Both the position numbers and the translations under genes were made by a program. This document shows, one piece after another, positions 43,483 through 54,934 of a stretch of DNA of 64,000 nt. The notes under the pieces were generated by a model that saw only the letters and a program-made list of their open reading frames with translations, did not search any database and was not told where the DNA came from. Origin of the DNA: Bacillus infantis NRRL B-14911 (GTDB taxonomy: Bacteria > Bacillota > Bacilli > Bacillales > Cytobacillaceae); NCBI RefSeq assembly GCF_000473245.1, contig NC_022524.1, forward strand, positions 3,558,501 through 3,622,500, given 5' to 3'. Every line of letters begins with the position of its first letter. Position 1 is the stretch's first letter.

Positions 43483-44751
43483 TTACTTCATGTTCTTGAT
43501 CAGCTCATCGCCGAACTCAGAACATTTCACTTCTGTCGCACCGTCCATCAGACGCGCAAAGTCATAAGTCACAACTTTTGATGCAATTGTATTTTCCATG
43601 GATTTGACGATTAAGTTCGCAGCTTCAGTCCAGCCAAGATGCTCAAGCAGCAATACGCCTGACAGGATAACTGAAGATGGATTAACTTTATCAAGACCGG
43701 CATACTTAGGTGCAGTGCCGTGGGTTGCTTCAAAGATTGCATGTCCTGTTACATAGTTGATGTTTGCTCCAGGAGCGATTCCGATGCCGCCTACCTGTGC
43801 AGCCAGTGCATCAGAGATATAATCTCCGTTCAGGTTCATTGTAGCCACTACATCAAACTCGCGCGGACGTGTAAGGATCTGCTGAAGGAAGATATCGGCA
43901 ATGGCATCCTTGACGATGATTTTGCCTGCAGCTTCTGCATCAGCCTGTGCATTATTGGCAGCTTCTGTCCCCTGCTCTTCTTTGATGCGGTCATACTGGG
44001 CCCAAGTGAATACTTTGTCGCCGTATTCCTTCTCAGCCAACTCATAGCCCCAGTTTTTGAATGCGCCTTCTGTGAACTTCATGATATTGCCTTTATGTAC
44101 AAGCGTTACTGATTTGCGGCCTTCCTTGATGGCATAATCAATAGCTGCACGGACTAAACGGCTTGTGCCTTCTTCAGACACTGGCTTGATGCCGATTCCT
44201 GATGTCTCAGGGAAACGGATCTTATTGACGCCCATTTCGTTTTGAAGGAAAGTGATCAGCTTCTTCACTTCATCAGAGCCTTTTGCATATTCAATCCCTG
44301 CATAGATATCTTCCGTATTTTCGCGGAAAATAACCATATCAGTATCCTGAGGACGCTTGACTGGAGATGGGACACCTTCGAACCAGCGTACAGGGCGCAG
44401 GCAGACATACAGGTCAAGCTCCTGGCGAAGGGCAACGTTCAATGAACGGATCCCGCCTCCGATTGGAGTTGTCAGCGGACCTTTAATCGCAATCAGGTAT
44501 TCGTTGATAAGTTCAAGCGTTTCAGATGGAAGCCATTCGCCCGTCTGGTTGAATGCCTTTTCACCTGCAAGAACCTCTTTCCAGACGATTTTGCGCTCGC
44601 CATTATAAGCTTTCTCAACTGCAGCATCCAATACTCTTGATGCTGAAGCCCAAATATCCGGTCCAGTTCCATCTCCCTCGATAAATGGGACGATAGGATT
44701 GTTAGGCACGTTTAAAGCGCCGTTCGTTACAGTAATTTTTTCACCTTGCAT
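43483..44751 (-). CDS. icd: Isocitrate dehydrogenase (NADP)
   Basis: TCA-cycle enzyme converting isocitrate to 2-oxoglutarate; 422 residues (B. subtilis 423). The substrate loop [20 protein letters not shown] is near 98-117, the metal-binding [19 protein letters not shown] near 304-322, and the adenosine site [17 protein letters not shown] near 341-357. The frame is open to 44892, but ATG 44749-44751 ([11 protein letters not shown]) follows GGAGGGAG and gives the family start. Sits between citZ and mdh. Confidence 0.97.
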   Translation of the reverse strand: MQGEKITVTNGALNVPNNPIVPFIEGDGTGPDIWASASRVLDAAVEKAYNGERKIVWKEVLAGEKAFNQTGEWLPSETLELINEYLIAIKGPLTTPIGGGIRSLNVALRQELDLYVCLRPVRWFEGVPSPVKRPQDTDMVIFRENTEDIYAGIEYAKGSDEVKKLITFLQNEMGVNKIRFPETSGIGIKPVSEEGTSRLVRAAIDYAIKEGRKSVTLVHKGNIMKFTEGAFKNWGYELAEKEYGDKVFTWAQYDRIKEEQGTEAANNAQADAEAAGKIIVKDAIADIFLQQILTRPREFDVVATMNLNGDYISDALAAQVGGIGIAPGANINYVTGHAIFEATHGTAPKYAGLDKVNPSSVILSGVLLLEHLGWTEAANLIVKSMENTIASKVVTYDFARLMDGATEVKCSEFGDELIKNMK

Positions 44752-44991
44752 GGTTTCTCCCTCCAAATTCTTAAGCATAGGCCGGCACACATCACCCCAG
44801 CAGCAGAGACCAGCGGGAAAAAGCTGGCCGGAAATGCCGATCGGTGCGCGGTTTTCTCCAGGAAACGGAAGTTTAAAAGTGCAGCCTATCATTCTATCAT
44901 GCTGCCATCCTATCCTCTTTAAAAAGAGGCATCCGAATTCCCTTCTTCTATTACATCAATTTTTTACTGAAAAGTAAAATTGTTTACTATA

Positions 44992-46110
44992 TTATCCGCG
45001 TTCAGCAACCGGAACATATGTCTGCATACCCGGTCCTGTATAGTCGGCGCGCGGACGGATGAGGCGGTTGTTTTCGTATTGCTCCAGAATATGGGCAAGC
45101 CATCCGGATACGCGGCTTACGGCAAAGATCGGCGTAAACAGGTCATGGTCGATTCCCAGGCTGTGATAAACAGATGCAGAATAAAAATCAACATTTGGCG
45201 GAAGGTCTTTCTCTCCTGTCACAATGTCCTCAATCTGTGTTGACATCTGATACCAGTGCGGCTCACCAGTCAGATGAGTCAGCTTTTCAGACATTTCCCT
45301 CAGGTGTTTGGCGCGCGGATCGCCTTTACGGTATACGCGGTGGCCAAAGCCCATGATTTTTTCTTTATTGTCCAGCTTCTCGCGAATATATGAATCTACA
45401 TTATTCAATTCGCCGATTTCTGTAAGCATCTTCATGACGGCTTCGTTTGCTCCTCCATGAAGAGGCCCTTTAAGAGCGCCGATGGCTGCAGTGACACCGG
45501 AATAAACGTCAGATAATGTCGCTACACAGACACGGGCAGTGAAAGTGGATGCATTCAGCTCATGGTCGGCATGCAGGACAAGCGCCTTGTTGAAAGCTTC
45601 AACTGCGATATCTTCCGGCTCGTTGCCAGTAAGCATATAAAGGAAGTTGGCAGCAAAAGTGAGATCCTTTCTAGGGGCGATCGGATCAAGCCCTTTGCGC
45701 ACACGTGCAAATGCCGTAACGATCGCAGGCATTTTGGCCTGCAGGCGGACTGCTTTGCGGTAATTGGCCTCTTCATTCATTTCATCTGCTTCCTCATCAT
45801 ATAAGCCAAGCAGGGACACAGCTGACCTCAGCGCAGCCATAGGATGCACCTTATCAATCGGATACATTTTGAAATGTTCAAGCACTTCCTGAGGAAGTTC
45901 CATATCTTCTGCCAGCTGGTTCTTAAGCTCTTCCAATTGTTTGGCAGTCGGAAGCTTCCTGTGCCACAATAAATAGATTACCTCTTCAAAACTTGCATTT
46001 TCCGCCAGATCATCGATATTATATCCCACATAAGTGAGCGTATCATCGATGATCGAGCTGATAGAGGAAGTAGTCGCCACTACCCCTTCAAGTCCTCGTG
46101 TTGCTGTCAT
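44992..46110 (-). CDS. citZ: Citrate synthase
   Basis: Condenses acetyl-CoA and oxaloacetate; 372 residues. Catalytic histidines are in HGGANEAVMKML near 220 and MGFGHRVYRKGDPRA near 255-269, and the catalytic aspartate is in NVDFYSASVYHSLGI near 308. I use ATG 46108-46110 (MTATRGLEGVVATTSSIS) after AAAGGAG; the longer frame to 46164 lacks a site. A cre-like box and a promoter lie upstream. First gene of citZ-icd-mdh. Confidence 0.97.
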   Translation of the reverse strand: MTATRGLEGVVATTSSISSIIDDTLTYVGYNIDDLAENASFEEVIYLLWHRKLPTAKQLEELKNQLAEDMELPQEVLEHFKMYPIDKVHPMAALRSAVSLLGLYDEEADEMNEEANYRKAVRLQAKMPAIVTAFARVRKGLDPIAPRKDLTFAANFLYMLTGNEPEDIAVEAFNKALVLHADHELNASTFTARVCVATLSDVYSGVTAAIGALKGPLHGGANEAVMKMLTEIGELNNVDSYIREKLDNKEKIMGFGHRVYRKGDPRAKHLREMSEKLTHLTGEPHWYQMSTQIEDIVTGEKDLPPNVDFYSASVYHSLGIDHDLFTPIFAVSRVSGWLAHILEQYENNRLIRPRADYTGPGMQTYVPVAERG

Positions 46111-46320
46111 ATGAACCTCTCCTTTACAAATTGATTTTCCCCTTGCCGGTATGCCTGTAAACATGCCGGCATGTCCAAAAATAGCACCGGTAAAAGATCA
46201 TTCTGTTCAGCCCGACCGAGCCTGTTGTGTAATAGACTGCAGAGCTGATGCTGCAGGTTTTTGAACAAAGCTCCGCAAGCCTGATATATCGAGCGCTTGC
46301 TCGGAACCAGTATTAAAAAA

Positions 46321-46336
46321 AAGAAAATGCTTTCAT
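46321..46336 (-). promoter_or_regulatory. Cre-like site in the citZ leader
   Basis: The minus strand reads ATGAAAGCATTTTCTT, close to the cre consensus with two mismatches and nearly the sequence I recall for the functional B. subtilis citZ cre. It lies downstream of the predicted start site, where CcpA would act as a roadblock. Confidence 0.5.
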
Positions 46337-46406
46337 TTTTTCGTTGCCGCCTTTTACTGATTCTGGCGGCAGGAAATTGTAAAAAGGTTACGCTTACAAG
46401 TCCTAT

Positions 46407-46435
46407 TATAAACAATTATCTGATATTTGTGAATG
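46407..46435 (-). promoter_or_regulatory. Putative promoter of citZ
   Basis: Minus strand TTCACA and TATAAT about 17 bases apart, followed by GTAAGCGTAACC, a second weak cre-like match. ATAATTGTTTAT over the -10 region fits the ATAA/TTAT half-site style of CcpC, but this is weak. The leader to citZ is about 290 bases and holds GCCGCC/GGCGGC and GCCGGCATG/CATACCGGC hairpins. Confidence 0.5.
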
Positions 46436-46479
46436 AAAAGGCACTCGAAATGTGAAAAAATTATTATTTTTGGAGAAAA

Positions 46480-46938
46480 CTATTTTAGAAATTCAAATAG
46501 TCTCATTGCCATGTAAGCGATTCCAGCTCCGATCAATGGCCCGACTGCAACCCCCTTAAACAGGGATACGGCCAGAATGGTCCCAAGAACAAGCGCTGCC
46601 GTAATATGCGGATCCTCGGTCAGCAGTGTCAATCCGCCTTTTGCAATCAGCGCGACTGCCATTCCCGAAATCAGGGCAATCCAGGCGTACGGCGATTTAA
46701 AAGCTGCTGTCAGTTCCTTGAAACCGATATCTCCGCTTGCAATCGGGGCCAGTACTGCGATGGTAATGACCGTGACTCCCCAATTGACTCCTTTTGACTG
46801 CAGCACGGAAAATATCTTTGAATCAGCACCAATGGCTTTTATAGCCACCAGCACCATGACAGCGAGGACAAGAGAGTTATTTTTCGCAGCCAGCCCGATG
46901 GCCAGCAGCAGGATCAAAAAAATAAGCGACTGGGACAT
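46480..46938 (-). CDS. ytwI: DUF441 family membrane protein (YtwI)
   Basis: Integral membrane protein of 152 residues with four or five hydrophobic segments (about 3-18, 23-38, 52-68, 85-103 and 113-147). It contains the DUF441 blocks LAPIASGDIGFKELTAAFKS and GLTLLTEDPHITAALVLGTI. Function unknown. It lies upstream of citZ on the same strand as in B. subtilis. Confidence 0.88.
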   Translation of the reverse strand: MSQSLIFLILLLAIGLAAKNNSLVLAVMVLVAIKAIGADSKIFSVLQSKGVNWGVTVITIAVLAPIASGDIGFKELTAAFKSPYAWIALISGMAVALIAKGGLTLLTEDPHITAALVLGTILAVSLFKGVAVGPLIGAGIAYMAMRLFEFLK

Positions 46939-47321
46939 ATTATTCTTCCTTCCTTCATACTTTCATTATTTTAACATAATATAATTAAGGTTTTTTATTG
47001 ATTTGCCTGACAATGCGCACATGCTGCCACATTGCTTTTCAGTCTGGTCTTCCTCCTGATTCTGATGCTATTGAAGCTGCTTAATCGCTTTTTCTTTTGA
47101 AACATATGCAGCAGGACAATGGACCGTCTTCAACGAATATGTCACTATATGCTGGTCCTGGCTGCTTTAGCGCCTGCCCCAAAAAATCATCTTTTTTCCG
47201 GCAGTGCCGAATCTTATTCCAGCGGGGAACGTAAATATGAAGTGATGCCTGCTGAGCAGTGCAGTACGGCAGAGGGCAGCACCCGGCGCAAATTTGAATA
47301 TCCCAAGGAGGAAAAACGGTT
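46939..47321. other. Intergenic gap between divergent ytwI and ytvI
   Basis: It must hold both promoters, but I see no convincing -35/-10 pair. A 68-codon plus-strand frame (47119-47325) lacks a ribosome site and resembles nothing. The AAGGAGG at 47305-47311 serves ytvI. Confidence 0.5.
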
Positions 47322-48449
47322 TTGAATACTGTTTATCTGAATCGATCCCTGAGATTTATTGTAGTTATTGGAGCAGTCCTCCTGCTCCTGGCTGGTTTAT
47401 TTTATGTTTCAAAGGTAACCTATCCGTTTATAATCGGATTCGCCATTGCGTTTCTGATGAATCCGCTTGTCAATTTCCTCGTCAGGAAAGGGAGGATGCC
47501 AAGGGCTCTCGCCGTTCTTATCAGCCTGATTCTTATTTTTGCCTTTTTTGCCGGTCTTATTACTCTGCTGATTGCCGAGATCGTCTCTGGTGCAGACTAC
47601 CTGGCACAGGTGGTCCCGAATCATCTTGAAACGCTGATTACATATGCCGAAGACTTTTTTGCAGGACAGCTGATCCCGCTTTACAATCAGCTCACCAGTA
47701 TGTTCAACAGCCTGGATACGGGACAAAAGGATACCATCCTCGCCAATATCCAAAATGTAGGCTCCAGATTCGGAGCGACCGCAGGATCTTTTATACAATC
47801 GTTTTTTGAAAAAATCCCAAATATCCTTTCCTGGTTCCCTAATGCTGCAACCGTCGTGATTTTTTCCCTTCTGGCCACTTTTTTCATCAGCAAAGACTGG
47901 TACAGGCTTTCCATCCTGGGGAACAGGCTGCTCCCTGAAAAAGCAAAAGCCAGCAGCGCAACAGTTTTCACCGATCTGAAAAAGGCCTTATTCGGGTTTG
48001 TCAAAGCACAGGCTACCCTGGTCTCTATCACTGCTATCATCATATTAATCGGGCTGCTCATCCTTCGTGTAGATTATGCCATCACGATTGCCCTCGTTAC
48101 AGGGATCGTTGACATCATCCCTTACCTGGGCACAGGCCTGATTTTTGTCCCTTGGATTATTTACGAGGCCATTGCAGGAGAAATGAGCACCGCAGTCGGA
48201 CTGGGAGTCCTATATGTCATCGTCCTTGTACAAAGGCAGATCATGGAGCCGAAGGTGCTTTCCTCCAGCATAGGCATGGATCCGCTCGCTACCCTGGTTG
48301 CTTTGTTTGTCGGCTTTAAGACAATCGGTTTTCTTGGCCTCATTGCCGGCCCTGTAGTCCTTGTCATTATCACGACCCTCCATAAGGCAGGCGTGTTCAG
48401 GGATTTATGGCTTTACATTAAAGGTAATGACAGAAGAAAGCCTGTATGA
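47322..48449 (+). CDS. ytvI: Sporulation membrane protein YtvI (AI-2E transporter family)
   Basis: Polytopic protein of 375 residues. Hydrophobic segments include about 12-30, 34-52, 64-90, 155-180, 215-255, 265-285 and 310-350, the arrangement of the AI-2E/PerM family. Conserved blocks are GFAIAFLMNPLVNFLV near 39-54, VDIIPYLGTGLIFVPWII near 265-282 and SIGMDPLATLVALFVGFKT near 312-330. YtvI is annotated as a sporulation protein; substrate unknown. Start is TTG 47322-47324, ten bases after AAGGAGG. Divergent from ytwI, convergent with fxsA. Confidence 0.87.
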   Translation: MNTVYLNRSLRFIVVIGAVLLLLAGLFYVSKVTYPFIIGFAIAFLMNPLVNFLVRKGRMPRALAVLISLILIFAFFAGLITLLIAEIVSGADYLAQVVPNHLETLITYAEDFFAGQLIPLYNQLTSMFNSLDTGQKDTILANIQNVGSRFGATAGSFIQSFFEKIPNILSWFPNAATVVIFSLLATFFISKDWYRLSILGNRLLPEKAKASSATVFTDLKKALFGFVKAQATLVSITAIIILIGLLILRVDYAITIALVTGIVDIIPYLGTGLIFVPWIIYEAIAGEMSTAVGLGVLYVIVLVQRQIMEPKVLSSSIGMDPLATLVALFVGFKTIGFLGLIAGPVVLVIITTLHKAGVFRDLWLYIKGNDRRKPV

Positions 48450-48464
48450 ACAGGCAATGAAAAG

Positions 48465-48529
48465 AAGAAAGTCTGCCATGCAGGAAGCGGGGGAATAAGG
48501 AACCCGCTGCTCCAGGGCAGACTTTCTTT
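48465..48529. terminator. Shared terminator between ytvI and fxsA
   Basis: AAGAAAGTCTGCC (48465-48477) pairs with GGCAGACTTTCTT (48516-48528); an inner AGCGGG/CCCGCT stem gives a branched hairpin. It serves two converging genes. Confidence 0.75.
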
Positions 48530-48916
48530 CTATCTGATAATCTTAATGTTTCCTCTTTGAATCCTGCTCCTGAAAATTTTCATCAGGATATTTTTGAAGA
48601 ATATCCTTGAAGGGGGCAGCAGCAGAAGGAAACCAGTTATATCTGTAATAAACCCGGGCGTCAAGAGCAGCGTGCCGCCGACTAGGATGCAGATGCCATC
48701 CAGGACCGCATCTCCCGGAAGCTGGCCGCGGCCGAGCTGTTCCTGTACCCTGCGGATTGTCTCAAGCCCCTGCTTCTTTGCCAGGTAAGCACCCAGCAGG
48801 CCTGTACAAATGATGAGCAGGATGGTCAGCCATACACCGATGACCTTTCCTGACAGCAGAAGAACTCCTATTTCAGCTGCCGGGATGACGATCAACAGCA
48901 GAAGAATATAGCGCAT
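48530..48916 (-). CDS. fxsA: FxsA family membrane protein
   Basis: Membrane protein of 128 residues with hydrophobic segments at about 2-20, 26-44 and 72-98. It contains the family blocks LLIVIPAAEIGVLLL and GGTLLLTPGFITDITGFLLLLPPSR. In E. coli FxsA counters phage exclusion; its role in Bacillus is unknown. I start at ATG 48914-48916 (MRYILLLLIVIPA) behind GGAGG; the frame is open 41 codons further without similarity. Lies downstream of pyk-side genes as B. subtilis fxsA (ytzA) does. Confidence 0.87.
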   Translation of the reverse strand: MRYILLLLIVIPAAEIGVLLLSGKVIGVWLTILLIICTGLLGAYLAKKQGLETIRRVQEQLGRGQLPGDAVLDGICILVGGTLLLTPGFITDITGFLLLLPPSRIFFKNILMKIFRSRIQRGNIKIIR

Positions 48917-49054
48917 TTCTTTTCCTCCAGTCTTGAACAGGTGGTGGATTACATGCCAGAAGACATTTTTTCTAAAATACCTGCCTGTCCCTATTATAAA
49001 ACTGTATGGCTTAAAAGACCAATTATGCAGGAACAGCACATCATAAAATTAATT

Positions 49055-49098
49055 TTTGACAAAAAAGAAGAAGGGCGGCAAAACCCTTCTTCTTTTCT
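49055..49098 (-). terminator. Terminator after pyk
   Basis: AAAAGAAGAAGGG (49063-49075) and CCCTTCTTCTTTT (49084-49096) form a 13-bp stem just past the pyk stop. Confidence 0.85.
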
Positions 49099-49101
49099 TA
49101 A

Positions 49102-50862
49102 TTACAGGACGCTGGCATGTCCATTATAGATGATGCCTCTGCGCGAATCGACTGTGATTTCCTGGCCATCCTTGAAAATGGAAGTAGCGTTTTCCGCACC
49201 CACGATAACAGGAATTCCAAGATTAAGGCCGACAACAGCTGCATGGCTTGTCAATCCGCCCTCTTCCGTAATCAAGGCACTGCATTTTTCAATGGCAGGA
49301 ACCATATCACGGTCAGAGCCGACTGTGACAAGAATGGAACCTTGCGTGACCTTTTCAATCGCTTCCTTTGCATCCTTTGCGACAACCACTTTCCCGAACG
49401 CTGATTTGCGGCCGATGCCCTGTGCTCTCAGTGCTGCATCGCCAATCACGTGAATCTTCATCAGATTCGTTGTTCCTGCCTCGCCAACAGGGACGCCTGC
49501 AGTGATGACAACCAGGTCGCCTGAACCGACTAGTCCGCTGTTCATGCTTTCCTGTACAGCTGAATCGAGCATATCATCCGTCGTTGAAGCTTCCTGTCCG
49601 ACCTGAGGATATACACCCCAAACCAATGAAAGGCGGCGTGTAACAGATTCTTGGGAAGTTACCGCAACAATCGGTGCCTTTGGACGATATTTTGAAATCA
49701 TCCTTGCTGTATGGCCGCTTTCCGTTGGAGTGATGATTGCATTAACATCGAGATTCAAAGCAGTATGTGCCACAGACTGGCCGATCGCATCTGTGATATT
49801 ATGTTCGTTATCCTTGCTGCGGTTAGAAAGGATTTCTTTATGATCAAGCGCTGATTCTGCACGGGAAGCGATGTTATGCATCGTCTGCACTGCTTCTACC
49901 GGGTATGTGCCTGCTGCTGTTTCGCCGGATAGCATGATGGCATCTGTGCCGTCAAAGATCGCATTGGCCACATCGCTTGCTTCTGCACGCGTCGGGCGCG
50001 GATTGCGCTGCATAGAATCAAGCATCTGTGTAGCGGTAATAACAGGCTTGCCTTGAATATTGCACTTTTTGATCAGGCTTTTTTGCACAAGAGGAACCTC
50101 TTCTGCAGGGATTTCAACACCAAGGTCGCCGCGGGCTACCATCAGACCGTCAGATACTTCAAGGATTTCATCGATGTTGTCGACGCCTTCCTGGTTTTCG
50201 ATCTTAGGGATGATTTGGATATGTGAAGCATTATTATCTTCAAGCAGCTGCCTGATTTCAAGAACATCCGAAGCACGGCGCACGAATGATGCAGCAATGA
50301 AGTCTACTCCCTGCTCAATTCCAAAAAGGATATCATTTGCATCCTTCTCTGTAATTCCTGGAAGTTTTACAGAAACGCCTGGAACGTTAACGCCTTTTTT
50401 ATTTTTCAAAGTTCCGCTGTTGAGGATCTTTGTATGAATTTCACTGTTGGCCTTATCAATCTTTGTTACTTCTAATCCGATCAGGCCGTCATCCAGCAGG
50501 ATTTTTGAACCAGTATGGACATCGTCAATCAGTCCGGCGTATGTAACTGAAAATTTATCGGCATTCCCCAGAACTTCATTCATTGAAACAATGATATTGT
50601 TTCCGGCTTCCAGCTCGACTGCCCCGTTTTCCATATTGTTTGTACGGATTTCAGGTCCTTTTGTATCAAGCAGGATTGCGACCGTCTTGCCAGTGCTTTT
50701 AGAAGCCTCGCGGATGTTTTTGATCCTTGCTCCATGTTCTTCAAAATCTCCGTGGGAAAAATTCAGACGGGAAACGTTCATTCCAGCTTCAATCAGCTGT
50801 GTCAATTTCTCAATACTTTCACTGGCAGGGCCAATCGTACAAACGATTTTCGTTTTGCGCAT
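49102..50862 (-). CDS. pyk: Pyruvate kinase with C-terminal PEP-utiliser domain
   Basis: Converts PEP and ADP to pyruvate and ATP; 586 residues. The TIM-barrel core has [12 protein letters not shown] near 4-15, [12 protein letters not shown] near 63-74, the active-site helix [22 protein letters not shown] near 242-263 and the cation or PEP region [26 protein letters not shown] near 293-318. The extra C-terminal domain (about 480-586) has [21 protein letters not shown], as in other Bacillus pyruvate kinases. Downstream of pfkA with a partial terminator between. Confidence 0.97.
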   Translation of the reverse strand: MRKTKIVCTIGPASESIEKLTQLIEAGMNVSRLNFSHGDFEEHGARIKNIREASKSTGKTVAILLDTKGPEIRTNNMENGAVELEAGNNIIVSMNEVLGNADKFSVTYAGLIDDVHTGSKILLDDGLIGLEVTKIDKANSEIHTKILNSGTLKNKKGVNVPGVSVKLPGITEKDANDILFGIEQGVDFIAASFVRRASDVLEIRQLLEDNNASHIQIIPKIENQEGVDNIDEILEVSDGLMVARGDLGVEIPAEEVPLVQKSLIKKCNIQGKPVITATQMLDSMQRNPRPTRAEASDVANAIFDGTDAIMLSGETAAGTYPVEAVQTMHNIASRAESALDHKEILSNRSKDNEHNITDAIGQSVAHTALNLDVNAIITPTESGHTARMISKYRPKAPIVAVTSQESVTRRLSLVWGVYPQVGQEASTTDDMLDSAVQESMNSGLVGSGDLVVITAGVPVGEAGTTNLMKIHVIGDAALRAQGIGRKSAFGKVVVAKDAKEAIEKVTQGSILVTVGSDRDMVPAIEKCSALITEEGGLTSHAAVVGLNLGIPVIVGAENATSIFKDGQEITVDSRRGIIYNGHASVL

Positions 50863-50997
50863 ATTTCACAAACCTCCTGATATATTTGCACAGTCAGATT
50901 CCTCCTACTGTACCTGTGCTTGCTTCTGCAAGCCATTGCGTTCATAATCCAGGGCGTTCCGGCTCCTTAATCCGATCATGAGCCGGCCCTGATGAAA

Positions 50998-51035
50998 AGG
51001 CGGGGAGGCTTCCTCGCAAGCCTCCGCCATTTTCT
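50998..51035 (-). terminator. Hairpin between pfkA and pyk
   Basis: On the minus strand GGCGGAGGCTT pairs with AAGCCTCCCCGCC and is followed by TTTTC. It may allow partial read-through from pfkA into pyk. Confidence 0.65.
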
Positions 51036-52076
<1,041 letters not shown>

Positions 52077-52190
52077 TCATACCCTCTTATTATAAACATA
52101 ATAGCAGGGAATATTTCTAAAATACCATGAAGAATGGTCTATCTCAACTTAATCCTGCACGAAACAGCAAAAGACGGAATTATCGCTAAA

Positions 52191-52206
52191 ATGAAAGCGT
52201 TTAACC
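52191..52206 (+). promoter_or_regulatory. Cre-like sequence upstream of pfkA
   Basis: ATGAAAGCGTTTAACC keeps the TGAAAGCG core of cre but has two mismatches at its right end. It lies about 190 bases upstream of pfkA and just past the accA terminator. Its role is uncertain. Confidence 0.35.
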
Positions 52207-52239
52207 TTTAGCCTGACGACTTTTCCCATGTGGAGTAAA

Positions 52240-52267
52240 AGAAAAACGTGCTGGAAGCACGTTTTTT
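52240..52267 (-). terminator. Terminator after accA
   Basis: AACGTGC (52245-52251) and GCACGTT (52257-52263) flanked by A and T runs; overlaps the accA stop codon. Confidence 0.85.
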
Positions 52268-53243
52268 AATTTACCCCAATATAGTCATTCAAAAACGAGT
52301 ATTCACCGATCGACTTATATTTTTCATATCTTTGGCTGACAAGCTGCTCCACCGGCAAGCCTTTCAACTCCTTCAGTGCCGAGTACAAGATGCTCTCGAT
52401 TTCGAAGGCCTGTCCTCTCGCATCTTTATGAGCTCCCCCTTTGATTTCCGGGATCACTTCGTCTACAACTCCCAGCTCTTTCAGATCCGGAGCGGTGATT
52501 TTCATTGACTCTGCCGCCCTTTTCGCCTGGGCTGCATCTTTCCAGAGAATTGCTGCTGCCCCTTCTGGTGAGATGACGGAGTAGGTGGAGTTTTCAAGCA
52601 TCATAATGCGGTCCCCGACTCCCAATGCCAGGGCGCCTCCGCTGCCGCCTTCACCGATGACGACACAAAGGACGGGCACCGTGAGGCCAGCCATTTCAAA
52701 TAGATTTCGGGCAATGGCTTCGCTCTGTCCCCGCTCTTCTGCTGCCTTCCCGGGATAAGCGCCTTTCGTGTCAATGAAGCAAATGATCGGACGGCCAAAC
52801 TTCTCCGCCTGCTTCATCAAACGGAGTGCCTTGCGGTATCCTTCAGGATGAGGCATCCCGAAATTCCTGCGTATATTTTCCTTGGTATCCTTGCCGCGCT
52901 GCTGGCCGATTACCGTGACAGGAAGTCCCCTGAACTTTGCAATACCTCCAACAATGGCTTCATCATCCCCAAAGGCCCTGTCTCCATGGCACTCAAAAAA
53001 GTCAGTAAAGATGTGGGATATATAATCAAGCGTCGTTGGCCGGGAAGGATGGCGTGCAATCTGCACCCTGTCCCAAGGCTTCAGATTCTCATAAATATCC
53101 TTCTCCAGCTTCTCAAGGCGGTTCTCAAGCTTGGTTATTTCGGCAGAAAGGTCGACTTCTGCATCTTTTGTAAAATCCTTCAGCTCGGCAATTTTCTTTT
53201 TCAGTTCGACGACCGGCTTTTCAAATTCAAGTTCTCCTACCAT
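52266..53243 (-). CDS. accA: Acetyl-CoA carboxylase carboxyltransferase subunit alpha
   Basis: Half of the carboxyltransferase that makes malonyl-CoA for fatty acid synthesis; 325 residues. An N-terminal helical segment (about 5-55) precedes the carboxyltransferase core with [20 protein letters not shown] near 128-147, [16 protein letters not shown] near 158-173 and [19 protein letters not shown] near 196-214. The accD stop overlaps the accA start by 7 bases, so translation of the two subunits is coupled one to one. Confidence 0.97.
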   Translation of the reverse strand: MVGELEFEKPVVELKKKIAELKDFTKDAEVDLSAEITKLENRLEKLEKDIYENLKPWDRVQIARHPSRPTTLDYISHIFTDFFECHGDRAFGDDEAIVGGIAKFRGLPVTVIGQQRGKDTKENIRRNFGMPHPEGYRKALRLMKQAEKFGRPIICFIDTKGAYPGKAAEERGQSEAIARNLFEMAGLTVPVLCVVIGEGGSGGALALGVGDRIMMLENSTYSVISPEGAAAILWKDAAQAKRAAESMKITAPDLKELGVVDEVIPEIKGGAHKDARGQAFEIESILYSALKELKGLPVEQLVSQRYEKYKSIGEYSFLNDYIGVN

Positions 53244-54103
53244 TCGAAGTCACCTCCTTGATGAATGCTGAGTATGTTGGCTACTTTCTCCTTCAGCTCC
53301 GTCCTTGAAACCACTGCATCAAGCTGGCCATGCTTAAGCAGGAATTCAGACGTCTGAAAATCTTCAGGCAGTTCTTCTCTTATCGTCTGTTCAATGATCC
53401 TCCTGCCCGCAAAGCCGATCAGTGCTCCAGGCTCTGCCAAATTGTAATCCCCCAGTGAGGCAAAGCTTGCTGAAACGCCTCCTGTAGTAGGATGGGTCAT
53501 GATCGAGATAATCAGGCCGCCATTATCGCTGAAGCGTTTCAGCGCAACGCTGGTCTTGGCCATCTGCATAAGGCTGAGTACCCCTTCCTGCATCCTTGCC
53601 CCGCCGGAAGCAGTGAAAATGATGAACGGAACAGCCAGTTCATCCGCTTTTTCAATTGCCCGGGTGATCTTCTCCCCGACTACAGATCCCATGCTTCCCA
53701 TCCGGAAAGTCGAATCCATTACAGCCACAGAAACTTTCATGCCTTCTACTTCACCAGTCCCCGTTACGACAGCCTCATTGATGCCTGTCTTTTTGCGGTC
53801 TTTCTCCAGCTTCTCTACATAATCCGGAAAGCCAAGCGGATTTTCAGAAATCATATTAGCATTAAGCTCTTCAAAAGTATGCGGATCGAGGAAGCTGTTA
53901 AGCCGCTCACGGGAATTCATGGAATGATGGTGCTGGCAATGGAAGCACACTTTTAAATTTTTGGACAGCTCTTTCGTATACATGATCTTTTTGCAATTAG
54001 GACATTTCGTCATAATTCCCTCTGGAACATCATGCTTTGCGGTTTCCGAAGGTATGGTTGCATATTTCTTCTTTTTTGGTTTACTGAATATATCTTTAAG
54101 CAA
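53237..54103 (-). CDS. accD: Acetyl-CoA carboxylase carboxyltransferase subunit beta
   Basis: Zinc-containing carboxyltransferase subunit, 288 residues. The zinc finger is [20 protein letters not shown] with FHCQ, about residues 33-56. The core has [32 protein letters not shown] and [18 protein letters not shown]. The frame is open to 54148, but TTG 54101-54103 ([14 protein letters not shown]) has GGGGGAGG 6 bases upstream and matches the B. subtilis start. A TGGTCAGACCA operator lies upstream at 54201. Confidence 0.96.
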   Translation of the reverse strand: MLKDIFSKPKKKKYATIPSETAKHDVPEGIMTKCPNCKKIMYTKELSKNLKVCFHCQHHHSMNSRERLNSFLDPHTFEELNANMISENPLGFPDYVEKLEKDRKKTGINEAVVTGTGEVEGMKVSVAVMDSTFRMGSMGSVVGEKITRAIEKADELAVPFIIFTASGGARMQEGVLSLMQMAKTSVALKRFSDNGGLIISIMTHPTTGGVSASFASLGDYNLAEPGALIGFAGRRIIEQTIREELPEDFQTSEFLLKHGQLDAVVSRTELKEKVANILSIHQGGDFEW

Positions 54104-54200
54104 GGTGAACCTCCCCCATTCGTTACATAAGCAATTAATATCAGGCAAATGCCTCAGGAACTATCAGCCCCAATATACTTAAATACTGCTTAAGATCCAG

Positions 54201-54211
54201 TGGTCAGACCA
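54201..54211. promoter_or_regulatory. GntR-type operator upstream of accDA
   Basis: TGGTCAGACCA, within the 13-base palindrome GTGGTCAGACCAC, fits the TNGTNNGACNA style of FCD-class GntR operators. It lies just upstream of the likely accD promoter region (TATATT near 54174-54179). An identical copy is at 56240-56250. Confidence 0.65.
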
Positions 54212-54217
54212 CCGATC

Positions 54218-54248
54218 TAAAAAACGAAGCCTTTTCAGGCGCTTCGTA
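54218..54248 (-). terminator. Terminator after the gntR gene
   Basis: On the minus strand ACGAAGC and GCTTCGT form a stem with inner GCC/GGC pairs, followed by six T. It separates the maeB-gntR transcript from accDA. Confidence 0.82.
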
Positions 54249-54301
54249 TGTTTGTCCCTATCAATATAGAACAATCGCTTTGCAGAATCTGCAAAAAACT
54301 G

Positions 54302-54925
54302 TCACCGCTGAATCGACAATTTCCTCAAATCCCGGTACACTCTTCTGACTTCTGATTCTTTCCGGGTTGAAAGAGCGTCGATAAGATTTGTATACTCTTC
54401 GAGTGTGGCATCGGCTCCTTGCAGATGCAGTGAATTGTAATAATCCTTCAGGATCAGCCACATTCTGATGAACAGATGGTTATCCGCCAGGCTGACAATT
54501 TTGTAAAAAAAATCATCATCTGCAAAAGCAGATGAATCCACCCACTTCCGCAGCTCCAGAAGCTGGGCATCTTCTGCCTTGCGCATGACCAGCCACAGGC
54601 AGTCCATCTCAATCAGGTACTTGGTTTCCCTGACATCATGCTTTGATCTTTCATCCTGCAGGATGAATGTACTCAATAATTGTACAAGCTGGTGCCCCCT
54701 GAAGTCACGGATGAATGTCCCTTCCCCGCGCCTTGTCTCAATAAGGCCAAGCAGTTCAAGCGCCCGCAGCGCTTCCCGGACGGAAGAGCGCCCGACATTC
54801 AGGCGCTCTGTCAGTTCCCGTTCAGAAGGCAATTTGTCCCCAGGCTTCAAGCCATCCTCCTGGATCATCGATCTTAATTCTTTCACGATTTCAACATATA
54901 CTTTGGAGCCTTCCGACAAATTCAC
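54302..54925 (-). CDS. GntR family (FCD) transcriptional regulator
   Basis: Regulator of 207 residues. The winged helix (about 8-75) has KPGDKLPSERELTERLNVGR and SSVREALRALELLGLIETRRGEGTFI; the C-terminal FCD ligand domain (about 90-205) is helical, with the metal-binding-type ADNHLFIRMW near 147-156. The gene starts 9 bases after maeB and is probably cotranscribed. Identical TGGTCAGACCA palindromes occur upstream of maeB and of accD, so it probably controls both. The ligand is unknown; malate, pyruvate or an acyl compound are guesses. Confidence 0.88.
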   Translation of the reverse strand: MNLSEGSKVYVEIVKELRSMIQEDGLKPGDKLPSERELTERLNVGRSSVREALRALELLGLIETRRGEGTFIRDFRGHQLVQLLSTFILQDERSKHDVRETKYLIEMDCLWLVMRKAEDAQLLELRKWVDSSAFADDDFFYKIVSLADNHLFIRMWLILKDYYNSLHLQGADATLEEYTNLIDALSTRKESEVRRVYRDLRKLSIQR

Positions 54926-54934
54926 GCTCTCTGA

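Noticed and set aside
47119-47325. 68-codon plus-strand frame before ytvI
   Set aside because: No ribosome site, no similarity, and it overlaps the ytvI start.
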